From Allacma fusca (lineage: Eukaryota > Arthropoda > Collembola > Symphypleona > Sminthuridae), in the NCBI GenBank assembly GCA_947179485.1, contig OX359250.1, positions 34,936,783 through 35,000,782 of the forward strand: DNA of 64,000 bases, in the 5' to 3' direction. Positions 47,923-59,248 of this stretch are shown piece after piece. Position 1 is the first letter of the stretch. Every line of letters starts with the position of its first letter. Made by a program: the position numbers and the translations under genes. The notes under the pieces were generated by a model that was not told the origin of the DNA, did no database searches, and saw only the letters and a program-made list of their open reading frames with translations.

Positions 47923-50616
47923 AAGACCATGCAATCATTTCCCTACTTCTGTACAATTTCCATAAGAAATGCAAAACCAAATGCAACTGAAAAAACACCT
48001 GACCATGTACAAGGAGTAAGCAAAAATGCTTTGTATAATATTCGGGAAATGAAAAACGTTTTGTTATTAATTTAAATTTATGAAATAGGGCACTGGAATT
48101 GAAAACAAATTTCTTCAAATTCCCAGGAAATTACTTAAATATCCAAAACATAACGAAGTGACAAAAATATTTCGCAAGCTACCGCATAATGTAGCAAAAT
48201 GTTTGTCCAAAGTGCAGAAAATGAGAAAACGTTTCAGCCAATTTGTTTACATCGCCAAAAATATCAAGCCCAATCCACAGCAATATGCACAAATATCTGG
48301 GTAAATCCCCAAGTTTACTCGAGATAAAAATATTTGGGAATGGGAAAAAATTGGCTTTGTTAAACAGATTCCCAAAATTTGGAAGGCTATTTTTTGGGCA
48401 GGTGTCACACGAAAAACAAAATATTATTGCGAAAACACCCAACACAAGACATCAAATCGACCAACTGCCTCGGGACTGTATTTGACCAGCTACCTGAGTA
48501 TGGGCAAAAGCCAAGTATTGAGGTACATGCATTTGAAAATAGCCGTGCAGGAATTAGGAAAACAACTTTTTTGCTCAATCTACAGGAATGGACGACAAGG
48601 TGGTTCTATCGTGTATCACATTATCCGTTCCAGGGAACACTATTTTAAACTTAGGATGATGATATTAGGGTGATTCATATTCCAAATCACTGGGAATATA
48701 GACAACGTAGAACGAATTGAGAGATACAACCATCCACGATACTAGTTTTGGGCAAAAAAACCGTCACAAGTAACCTTATAAATGACACAACTATTTGACC
48801 AAATTCCAAGGTATTCAACAAACAAATCGACAGAGATTTAAAAAAAATCATTTGCACGCTTTCCTAAGAACGGAGAAAACTTTCCAAAGCCACTCTTCAT
48901 TCAGCAAAAACAATTGTTAAAGTTTGATGAGCAACTATTATTTCTAAGAACTTAAAAACGTTTTTGCCAACCAGCGCGAAATTGACAAAACAATTTGAGG
49001 CTGTTCTAATTAATGGATAAAAAGAATTCCCAGTAACTGACAAAACTATTCTGATCACGCACAGAAATTACTCGAATTCGCAGGAATGTGTCATAATAAT
49101 TTCCGGAACTCTGAGAAATTGGCAACAAAACAGAAAATTTCCCACGGATTGTTATACAATTTCCACCATCTCGCCAAAATTACAATGTTGTACAAGTTAT
49201 ACGTCCACAATTTCTTAGGAGTGGTGCAAAACCTTTGCCAAAATTCGCAGGAAATGAAAACCAACAACAGGAAAAATATGCCACAAACTAACGACTTTTT
49301 TGAAAAATTGAAAAACACTTAACAATTATAAAAATTATGTTATACATCTACTTATATTGCAATTAATAAATATTAAAATAACTTTGAATGGTGAAAACTT
49401 GGACTCATCTACACTCATGCACTTGAAATTCTTAATGAGATCTGAATCTCCGTGGATTAAGATCTGTTTTGAAATTTCTTACTTCCGGTGACTCTCCTCT
49501 TATAAAATATTGGACGATACGAGGGTGCAATAACCTTTTTTTGCTTCAACTTTTGCTCCCAATACTCCTGCACACCACTTGATCGTGACACTTCCAAGTA
49601 ATGCAAAACCCTGCAATCATTACTCTACTTCTGTATAATTTCCAGGAGAAATGCCAAGCCCAGCGTAACTCCGAAATTATCAAGTACAGAACCGATCATA
49701 GTAATTCGTTGGAACCGTTGTATTAAATATTAATTTGTAGATAATTATTGAACTGAATTGACCAACTCGCGAAAATAAGCATGCTGGAAAATATATGAAT
49801 GGTTATAATGAAATTAAAAAATACTTACCTTTCTTTATGGTGACTTCGGGTACAAGTACAATTGCTTCGCAGATGTCCTGGTGGCAGCCATTTCACTCCG
49901 TTGGTAGTGTCAACTAAATGTCTCGAACGTCGCACTGAAACACGAGTCAATAGGAAGGATGAGGTGTCCGCATTGCTCCGCAGGAGAAAGGCAACTCATT
50001 CTTAGAGTGGACAAAGGAACGTGTCACGGAAGCTTTGAATCAGAGACGTGAAAGGGCACGTAAAGCTTCGGGACACTTGGAAGTGTCCAAGCATGGCTAC
50101 AACGACCGTCAAGCAACCTTGAGTTTCGCAGAAGCGACAGGGAAGGACGTACACACAGTACACATTGCTCCTCATGATGGCACCCGCGACCTTCACATGA
50201 CCCTCAGCAATTAAAAAACGTTTCTGCCAACTACGGTGAAGTAATTCACAAAATATTGTGGTCGCGAGCTTATAAATAGATAAACCTCATGACTTCCCTC
50301 TCTATTAAAAATTCACGAACTTGGAAAATTCCCCGCCTCAAATAGGGAAATTCCATGTGTCCTTAATAACTTAATTTGGAGATAAATTCCTACACAGCAC
50401 AATGTTACTTTTGTGAGAATTCTTATTTTTCTGGTGCTATTTTCTTTCCCAGTATTTGTAAGGAATCAAATGGTAGAATTAACAACTGGAGCTCAAGTAA
50501 CTTATCTACCAGCTCTTTTTGCGCTTAGTTTATTTCAAGCTTTCATATATTAATTGTTATGAATTTTATTGTCCAAATTACCAGTAATTTAGAGGCTGGA
50601 TGTGTTTATTGTGTTG
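47923..50616. repeat. Dispersed-repeat mosaic
   Basis: No gene is seen. 47,931-48,700 matches 56,500-56,960 and 58,550-58,640 in parts. Quasi-repeat AGGAATT/GACAAA lies at 48,760-49,280. An R2 copy lies at 49,826-50,185. All open frames are short and repeat-derived. Confidence 0.65.
49826..50185 (+). repeat. Dispersed repeat family R2, copy
   Basis: Shares GTGACTTCGGGTACAAGTAC, AACGTCGCACTGAAACACG, CTTCGGGACACTTGGAAG and TACACATTGCTCC with 19,050 and 41,322. It ends earlier than those copies. Confidence 0.8.
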
Positions 50617-51110
50617 TAGTGTTTCTGAACGGTCCAAAAACATGGACTCGACCCGACTCGTTTTCCCGAACCGGAAAAAATCCCTTTTCTGTTCCCGAAA
50701 CCGGAACCGATATGTTCGAGTCCGGGACATTTTTGCCTTCCCGGAACCGATCCGGAAAATAAAATCAGTTCCCGGACCGGTTCCGGTTCCTTCCCGAACC
50801 TTCAGAAAATGCATAGGATTCATTTTCATGGAAGTCAAAATTGTGTCGCGTTTTCAAATGATAGTTGACAAAGCTTGACAAATGCATGTTTCGCGTTTTC
50901 ATCCAAAAAGGCAGCTTTAACAAACCCTTCCCGAAAACTTCCGGTTTTGATTTTTGTACCCGAAACCGGACCGAATGTAACGGTTCTTTAAACCGTTGAC
51001 CCGAAACCGGACCGAAATTTAACGGTTCTTTAAATCGTTGACCCGAAACCGTACCGGAACCGAAACCGAACTGGAACCTCGGGAATTCCCGATACCGAAC
51101 AGAAACACTA
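50617..51110 (-). mobile_element. 494-bp hAT-like MITE, copy B (inverted relative to copy A)
   Basis: Same family as 35,803-36,297 but reversed. Ends: TAGTGTTTCTGAACGGT on the left and TAGTGTTTCTGTTCGGTA on the inverted right. The exact 8-bp duplication TTGTGTTG lies at 50,609-50,616 and 51,111-51,118. Subterminal CCGGAACCG and CCCGAAACCGGACCGAA words repeat throughout. The related unfilled site near 55,955-55,985 reads GTGTATTGAATTTTGTGAGT. Confidence 0.92.
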
Positions 51111-51658
51111 TTGTGTTGTATAAGTGAATTATTGACAGCAATATTTTTCTACACGTTGAAACTAGTAAATAAGGAACATTTCAATATTTGTAGTTTCCTG
51201 CTCCGTGTCACGCAATGGGAATAAGGCTGTGTGAAGAATTGTCACCAAGCAACTATTTAAATATTTGTTGTATGTGTAAAATTATTTACGAATTGGCAAA
51301 ATTGTTCGACCAATTAATTATGAATATAAAAAACAGAATTCGGGCAACATGTTGGAATTTACAAAATTGTTTTAGAAATGATTGACAAACTGCTGGATTT
51401 TGCAAAGCAATTCCGCCACGTATTCAGGAACTGTAAAATAATTTTGGACAGTTAAGCTTAGTTTACATGGATGCGATTCTATATGCGATTCCACTGCTTC
51501 GCACGATCTGAACTTGCGGTAAATGTAAACTGAAATGCGTTTGGATAGTTGCGTTTTGAACGTGCGTTGCTGATGACGCGTTCGAAGGCGCGTTTTCCGA
51601 GTTGAATAAATTCAACTTCGTTCATGCGTTCATGCGTTCGGTTTTCTCTCTGGTAAAA

Positions 51659-52782
51659 ATGGAAGGTAAGAAAGTGACTAAAAATTCGAAGAAAAACACA
51701 AAACTGCCCAATAAAAGAGCCCAAGCAACTCTTCAACATCAACAGGAAGTTGAGGAGCTTCAAAGGGAACTTCGCAATTTCAATGAAAAGTTAATTACAT
51801 CAGTTCAATCTCGAAGCTTTATAACAATAACATTTTACATTTATGACAAGCTGGATCCTAATCACAATCGGAAGAAACTAATTGCTCGAGCGTGGACTGA
51901 AATTGCGGCAGAAGTTGGGCATGCAGGTAACAATAATTAAATACTACCAATTAATAAATAAATCAGTGGACTAAATAAAATATATATTTATACGGGTTAT
52001 TATTATGCCGCTCGGTTGCTTTTTGTTTATGGAATAAAATGTTTCATTGCAGTGGCTGAGTGTCATACTCGCTGGCGTAGTCTTCGAGACACATTCATGA
52101 AGAAACACCAGGATTTTACAATGGAAAAAAGTGGAGAAAGTGATGACGAGTCCAAGAGGCCCAAGGATAGCAACCTTCCTAATAATAGGCAAATAATCAT
52201 TTTTAATACAACGGATTACTAATTTGAAGCTCATTGATTGTTGTGAAAACTTAAGGATTATATATTTAATTATAATTCATTGCAGAACTGTGGATTCGCT
52301 TAGTATTGACAACGACGATGAAGACTGCTCTTTCGTAAATGTTCTTTCTGGAGGACTAGACTTGGAGAAAGCTTCAAAATGTCCAGCATCAACCATTGTA
52401 AAAGCACTTGTAAACCCAACTAAGCATTTCAATGTAGCATAAACAGAAAATATAGTTGCTTATAAATGTAATCAATATTATGCATCTTTCACAGAACATG
52501 ACATAGCGCAAAAAACTGGAGGCTACAGAAGCTATGATGAGTAGTTTGACAAAGTTGATCGACTCACAGGCAAACCAGGAGGTTGCTGCTACAAAAATCG
52601 GTACGTTTCTGCATTATGTGGAAACCGAAATAAAGTCCTTGTGTGAGGAAGATGAAGACGAATTTATCGACGAAGCCATGAATGTTCTGCGTACAATTAA
52701 AAAGCGAAGAAGGGATGCGAACAGTTCCAGACAGGTGATTGAGAGGGTTGGTACAAATGAATACCATTTCAAATATTTTTAG
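51659..52782 (+). CDS. Harbinger accessory DNA-binding protein (MADF-like)
   Basis: Predicted four exons: 51,659-51,926, 52,053-52,188, 52,286 to about 52,433, and 52,507-52,782, giving about 275 residues. Exon 1 ends GCAG before GTAACA (phase 1) and exon 2 starts after TTTCATTGCAG, completing a Val codon. Exons 1-2 encode a MADF-like helix bundle: LITSVQSRSF, then RKKLIARAWTEIAAEVGHA, then RWRSLRDTFMKKH. The exon 2 donor appears to be a GC donor (AATAATAG before GCAAAT), which keeps phase with exon 3 (TVDSLSIDNDDEDC). The exon 3 donor is uncertain. The C terminus (EDEFIDEAMNVLRTIKKRR) is BESS-like. In this superfamily the second protein binds DNA and helps bring the transposase to the nucleus and element ends. 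Confidence 0.75.
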
Positions 52783-52884
52783 TGAAATTTCATTTATTTT
52801 CGCAAATAAAGTAAATTGAATTCTTTCATTACCACCCTTACTATTATTTCCCTTTATTACCACCTTTCATTTCCCCCTTAAAAT

Positions 52885-54599
52885 TCAGTAGTCTACGATC
52901 CGCTCGTATTGCCATGGAATTGCACCAACACCACTGAAGTACTCCAAAAATGTTTGTCGTATGGCTGAAGCCTGTATCTGATAGTTATTAGATCCTTGCT
53001 GCTGCAGCCTCGGTCTTGTTGTAACTTGAGCACGCCATGCCCCATCAATGACCACTCCAGTCAGTGGATCCTCGTAGTCGACGAAACCAATGGGGCAATA
53101 GAGCCTATTGTGACCAGATAATTTTTTAATGTGTACATATGTTTTTATATTGTAAAATTTTACCTTTTGGTTTCGCTACTTCTTCGTACAAAATTATGCA
53201 GAATAATGCATGCATTTATTGCAGAAATTGCATTGTCAGGAAGCATGTGAATGGTGTCTCGCAGTAGTTGCCACCGAGCTACTAAAATCCCGAACGTGTT
53301 CTCTATTATGCGCCTTGCTCTGCTCAGTCTGTAAAGAGAAGTAAAAATATGCATAATGCTAAATCGCATACGTTTATGGTGTTTAAATAGCAAAATTACC
53401 GGTAGTTAAATACCCTCTTTTCTATAGTCAGATTGTCACCCGGAAATGGTCGCATCATGTTTTGTAGCAACGGAAAAGCCTCATCGCCTACAAAAACATG
53501 TGGACAGCTATTTTCGGTGTCACCTAATTTTCTTGCAGGTGGTAGAGGAAGTGTACCATTAAAAATCTGGACATTTGAATCACACACAAGCTCATGGTTC
53601 AGTTGGGTGTTAATATTGCGTTTCTAATATTTACTCATTAGTTAATGATTTGTAAATAATACCCGCTTGCCGAATTCACTCCTTCGAAATATCCCACCGT
53701 CACTTTCAGAACCACAAGCTCCATTATTGATCAGGATAAAATTATAATTGGCGTCACAAACGGCGAGAAGTATAATTGAAAAATATTTCTGAAAAAAGTC
53801 ATTACGAGTTTTCAATTTCACACGATTTTGAGGACAGAGAAAATAATACATGATTAATGTATGTACGTATACTCCTGTAGTACCTTGTAGTTATGATATA
53901 AACTTCCTGAATTTGGTGGTGCTGGAATTTCAAAATGTTTCCCATCAATTGCGCCAATGCAATTTGGAAATTGCCAGATATTCTCAAATTCGGCTGCAAT
54001 CCGACGAAAATCTCCTCTAGCTGGAGGAATCAAAAACAGGGGCTTCAAAGTGTCAAAAATGGACTTGCATGTCTCCCTCACGATAAAGCAAACAGTTGCC
54101 TTTCCTACGCGGTAGTTTTTTGCAATTGATTTCTGCTGATCTCCACTCACTAGGTAGGCTAAAGTCATTAATAATCTCTCCGAAGGGCTGATTGCCTCCC
54201 GGACGCAGTTCTGTTTTTTCAAACTCGGTCCTACTATTGCTAACAATTCTTGAAATGATTCAGGGGTCATTCGAAATGTTTCAAAGAAATACTGTGGGTC
54301 GTCTCGGATCATATCTGGAACCTGTTATTGCATTATGGTGTACGATTTGGAAAATTAGTACTAAAAAATGGAGTAAACAATTTGTTGAGCTGTAAGTCAT
54401 GCAAGTACTTGAAAATATAATATATTACCGCCACGTAGAAATCTCCTCTTGTTTTACGAAGCTGTAAGAAAGGTCGAACCCAGACTCGGCTTTTACGTGA
54501 AGTTTCGGTGATGTTATTTAAAATCAATGCTGCTGCTGCTAATATTTTGGTTTTCTTTATTTTTTCTCTCTTCTTGGAAATTATTATGCTCAAAGACAT
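52885..54599 (-). CDS. PIF/Harbinger DDE transposase
   Basis: Spliced minus-strand gene: exons 54,599-54,429, 54,321-53,884, 53,788-53,663, 53,566-53,400, 53,328-53,164 and 53,104-52,885, with GT-AG introns and matching phases throughout, for 428 residues. This is within the usual 350-450 range. The N terminus has VWVRPFLQL, typical of the family, then the HTH-like SERLLMTLAYLVSGDQQ. Catalytic-core motifs are AIDGKHFEIP (D183), VCDANYNF (D215) with SDGGIF (D233), VGDEAFPL, and SRARRIIENTFGILVARW (E310). I cannot say by eye which of D215 or D233 is catalytic. The last exon (CPIGFVDYEDP to the TGA at 52,887-52,885) is the usual C-terminal end. It cuts at the element's ends and inserts into TTA/TAA. 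The frame is intact. Confidence 0.9.
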
Positions 54600-54929
54600 T
54601 TCCCTTCCTTTCTCACAGTAATTTTAACTGAGCAAGATTCTTTGTGCCTTTGTGCAAAATCGCGGGCAGCAGAATGAGAGTTGTCAAAAAAATAACATTG
54701 CCGGTAATAGCAATTGTTCGAAAAATAGCATTGCGTTACATAGGACTTTTTCCACTCTCTCACATCTAGAAATGTCTTACGCAACGCAACATTTTTTCGC
54801 GCCCTCATCTAAATTGCTGTGAGTTGCGATTGGAAACAATAATCGCGCCAACCGATCTTTGTTCACATCGCATGTTCTCATCGCATGGTGCATTGCATCG
54901 CAAACGCATGTCATGTAAACTAAGCTTTA

Positions 54930-55396
54930 TCTAGAAAATGACAAAAAATGTTGTTTCGGTCAAATTTCCAGGAACTGACAAAAAATATTTTGGTAAATTG
55001 CGTAGACATTTTTTAAAAAGTTGCCAAATCCCAAATGGTAGAAATGATTTTTAAAATTGTTCAAAAATATACGTGTCATAAACTGGAAGAACGAATAAAC
55101 ACTTAGATGCAAGGTGACGTCGGGCTTTACAACAGCTTCAGAGTGTCCCTGTCCCTATCCAATCCATGGCATTGCTTTGGTGGGGTAAAACCCACCAAAG
55201 ACCTAAAACTGACTTTGTTTGATCTTTCTTAACCCTGAGACCTCAATTTTATTGACCCAGGTCAATGACTAGGAAACCCTAGACTTAAACTTGTTACAAA
55301 TAAAATATTTTGTGCGGCACTTCACGGCTAAGTTTTACTTTCCCGACCATAAAAATACCTACCAACAACAACCACCAAGCCTGGATCCGTTGGTGG
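54930..55396. repeat. Dispersed-repeat remnant
   Basis: No gene is seen. Quasi-repeat words (TTTCCAGGAACTGACAAAAA) resume directly after the Harbinger element. A diverged R2 fragment lies at 55,085-55,190 and a partial R1 copy at 55,225-55,330. Confidence 0.6.
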
Positions 55397-55862
55397 TAGG
55401 GGAACGTGTACAAATTATGTCATCTAAAAAAGGGTGATTTTAGGACCATATCACTCCTCTGTCATTTTGTGTCATAAGTTAATAATGCACTGACCCACCC
55501 TTGAAAATGACATCATAGTGTCAGATGCGGAATGTTATGTACATACTTTATGGTTGACCGCATAGAGTTGAAAGTGAATACAAATTCCTACAATTCGCAA
55601 GTTGTTCGTGTCACATGCAATTAAAAGAAATTTGTTGGAAGCTGCACATGTTGGACCACCGAATCGTGAATGAAAATTCGGAAGGATATTTTTGGAGTTC
55701 CAGATAAGTTCCAGGTAAGTATTTAATTTAAGTAAAGAACAGATGACATTGGGTACATGTCATACAATACGGTAGAGACCCACGGACTCTGTCATCTCGT
55801 GTCATAGAACTACCAAGTCACCCACCCACTATTTGAATGACATAATTTGTACACGTTCCCTA
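55397..55862. mobile_element. 466-bp TIR element with TGTCAT arrays (probably hAT-like)
   Basis: Left end TAGGGGAACGTGTACAAATT and inverted right end TAGGGAACGTGTACAAATT, both continuing into ATGTCAT, giving about 26 bp of inverted repeat with a one-base length difference. Subterminal regions repeat TGTCAT/ATGACA (CTCTGTCATTTTGTGTCAT on one side, CTGTCATCTCGTGTCAT on the other). Flanks share GTTGGTG (55,389-55,395 and 55,864-55,870), which sits imperfectly against the ends in GGT-rich sequence, so the duplication length is uncertain. Confidence 0.8.
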
Positions 55863-55965
55863 GGTTGGTGCTAAGGAATTGGTAGGGTATGGTGTTAGGG
55901 TATGTTGGTGGGGTGTGTTGGTAGGTTATGGTGGTAGGATGGTGGTAGGTTGGTGGAAATGTGTA
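55863..55965 (+). repeat. GGT/GGTA-rich minisatellite
   Basis: Irregular repeats of GGTTGGTG, GGTATGG and GGTGGTAGG flank the right side of the preceding element. The plus strand is almost free of C here. Similar GGT words occur to the left of that element at 55,390, so the element landed in this tract. Confidence 0.7.
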
Positions 55966-58900
55966 TTGAATTTTGTGAGTGAATTAATAAGCTAAGAAAT
56001 ACTGTATTTTTCTCCAAGTTGAAATTTGTATTAGTAAATAAAGAACATTTCAATGTTTGTAGTTTCCTGCTCCGTAGGGGGTCAATGGGAATAAGGTTCT
56101 CGGAGGAATTATCACCGAACAACTATCATAAACTGTATCTGTAAAATTATTTACAACTTGCCAAACTATTTGGGCAAGCAATTATGAGTTGATGAAACCA
56201 AAATTGGCAAACATTTTGGAATTTACAAAATAATTTTACTTCAGTAGATTACACTTTAAATAGGTACCGTTTGGCCACATGCACAAGCTCATCCTGAAGC
56301 GTATCATTTTAACTCGAATTCCCCTCAGGACAAATCACGTGTGATGAAGTTTCTTATCGACTGTTTTTCAACTTTGCAGCCCCATAATATTTTGATTAGC
56401 ATGCAAATCAAAATTTAAATAAAGATCGTTACACAATGTGGAGAAATTATAATATAACGTGATGAAGTTGATTAACTTTTCAACAATTGAGGAAACATTT
56501 TGGCCAACTAGTTTACTCTTGAGATAAAAATATCTTGGAACGCAAAAAAAGCTGAATTTGTTAAAAAGATTTCCAAAATCTTGACACCAATTTTTGAAAA
56601 ACTTAAAATCCTGACTGAAGCAAAATGAAAGGGTCTATGGGAAAAATAACCTCCGACTAAGTGTCAAACGAATAAAAAAATTATATTGCGTAAACAGTGT
56701 AAACACCCAGTACAAGACATCAAATCGACCAACTACATCGGGACTGTATTTGACCATCTTCCTGGAGCATGGAAAAAAACGTATTCAGGTAAATGCATTT
56801 AAAAATAGACATACAGGAATTCGGAAAACCATTTTTTGTTGTTTTGTTTGTTTAATCTCCAGGAGTGGACGACAAGGTAATTAAGTAATTTAAAATATTA
56901 CAATTTCTTTTTTTGGTTCTATCGTGTCTCAATTATCCGTTCCAGTGAACGCTATTTCTAACTTAGAATGATAACGTTAGGCTCGAATGATTGCCCATAA
57001 AGGTGGCTACGAATGCACCACTTAAAAATATTTTATATTTTTGACCATCCGCATAGGAATTAACAAAATTACTGTTCCTTATCACTGGTAATAGCGAAGA
57101 CGTAAAACGAATTGAGAAGTAGAACCATCCAAGTTCCTAGTTTTTGGCAAACAAATGCCACAAGTAACCTTATACTTGACATAACTATTCAGCCAAATTC
57201 GAAGGTATTTAAAAAAATCGTCAGATCCCCATAATTGAAAAAATTATTTGCACGCTTTCCTAAGAGCGGAGAAAATTTTTCGGGGCCATCTTTCATTGAC
57301 AAACAAGTTGCTGAAGTTTGGTGAACAACAATTTTTTTTAAGAATTAAAAAACGCTTGTGCCAAAATTGACAAAACAATTTGGCCACGTCCTTATAAATA
57401 GATAAAAATAACTCCCAGTAATTGGCCAAGCTATTTCGAAAACAAATATTCGAATTTACAAAATCAAATCGGTCTGAAATAGGAGGAATTTCAATGTAAA
57501 ATAATTTCCTAATTACCAGTACGATTTAAAGTAAAACCAGTACCACCCGACTAAGGGCGTACTTTCCTAAGAACTGAGAAAAATTTTCGAGGCCAGCTTT
57601 TCATTCACAAAAAAACAAAAAAGTTTCTGATGGTGGAGAACGTTACAGCCAAATTGGCAAACTATATACATACATGGAAAAAATTATACTTCCTATCTTA
57701 CACTAACGTATCCGATTACATATATCATTCGCTACCAAAAAAATCATTATCATTATTTGATCCAATAAAATCTTTTGAAGGACAATACGACGCATCCAGT
57801 CACAGCTCTGTTGCCCAGACGCGATTCCGGAAAACATAAAAATGAATTGAAAAATTGCTTGGAGGTTTGGGACTTGAATGATCGAATAAAATGAAAGAAA
57901 GACAATAAACTTAGCTGCAAGGTGACTTCGGACTGTACAAGAGCGGTGGTTCTGTGAAGAAGTGGTTCTGTCCCAAGCCAATCCATGCTGTTGCTTTGGT
58001 GGGGTCAAGTTAACTTTTCGAAAGTCGCACTAAAACAAGTAGTCTTTAATTAGATTCGCAATTGTATATATTGCTCCACATGAAAAACGTAAACTGAGAC
58101 TCCAACTCTGACGGTCCAGGTTACAGAAACATTAGTGTAAAAAGTGAAAGGGAACTTAATGTTTTGGAACATTTCTAAAGCCACCATGCGTTCTACTCAC
58201 GCATGGCAACTGCAACCTTCGTGTTCTACCCTTGAGTCTTCCAGAAACAGCAGCAATTATTAAATGTGCAGTACTGGAAGACATTTGATCTCTTTGTTGA
58301 GAATGCCCTCAGAGGACATGGAGCAAAATTCCAAAAAACTTTGCTTGAAGGGCACTATGGAAGAAAATCTGCAGGAAACAGAGTTGATGATTTTGGGAAT
58401 ATTCGAAATCAATGGGACTTACTTTTATCAAATATCAACCGTCCGTCTCAAAACCTGGAGCTACATCTGGAATTATTTGTGATTTAACTTTCCTTCTCAA
58501 TCCTCCTGTACACCCCTTGAACTGATTACAATTCAAAGGAATGCAAGACCCTACAACCATTTCTCTACTTACCATTTCCAGAAGAAATCCAAGACCCAAT
58601 GTAACTCCGGAACTATCAAGTACAGAACCAATCGGAGTAGTTCGTTACAACCACAGTGTGAACCTGTGAACCCAAAATCCAATTTTGTTTTTCCTAGACG
58701 GGTTTTCAAGAATTTGAGTAATTTTCTGCTCTTTTTGACATGTACCCCCGCCTCAGGACTAATTGATTTATTTCCTAGTCTTTAAAAAAACTGGAACAAC
58801 TTTGAGATCGCAAGGCACTACTCGGTAAATATTACCTCGATGAGAAAGTATTTAATTCTTCTATCATTTAAAGTCGTATCAGCCATCCGTGACTTGGCCC

Positions 58901-59248
58901 TGCAACCTCCGGGCAATGTTCATTTGCGCACCCAAAGTTCAAATACCTACATTCTGGGAGCGAGTGAAATTAATTTAAATGATTAATAGCTCAGACATCA
59001 GATATTCTACCTCATTTGAAAATTACTTTACTAAGAAGTTAGTAAACAGAGAATTATTAAAGATGTGTTTTATACCATATATTTAGAAATGGACAACATG
59101 TTCCATTTAAACACCCAGCCATTTACAAAAATATTGACCAACTTTTCAGGAATAGTCAATACTGTCAATCTAAAAACTGTAAAAACACCCAGGAATGAAA
59201 GAAGCAATTTGCAAACTGCTCAGGAATTATGCTGTATTAAATAGCTAC
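55966..59248. repeat. Degenerate dispersed-repeat mosaic
   Basis: No gene is seen. Blocks are homologous to 36,900-37,220 and 38,220-38,330 (CTCCAGGAGTGGACGACAAG), 48,080-48,900, 40,500-40,680 and 57,690-57,840, and 29,430-29,720 versus 58,540-58,760. A diverged R2 copy lies at 57,885-58,235. The sequence just before 59,249 matches 26,700-26,735 (TTGTATTAAATAGCTA). Confidence 0.65.

Larger units (their letters stand above)
51455..54926. mobile_element. Complete PIF/Harbinger DNA transposon, 3,472 bp
   Basis: The terminal inverted repeat AGCTTAGTTTACATG at 51,455 and inverted at 54,926 is flanked by the 3-bp duplication TTA (51,452-51,454 and 54,927-54,929), as expected for PIF/Harbinger. Subterminal ATGCGATT/ATGCGTTT words are repeated on both sides. 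It carries two convergent spliced genes, a MADF protein on the plus strand and a DDE transposase on the minus strand, with about 100 bp between their stops. Splice phases agree at all inferred junctions and no coding lesion is visible, so the copy may be autonomous. Confidence 0.93.
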
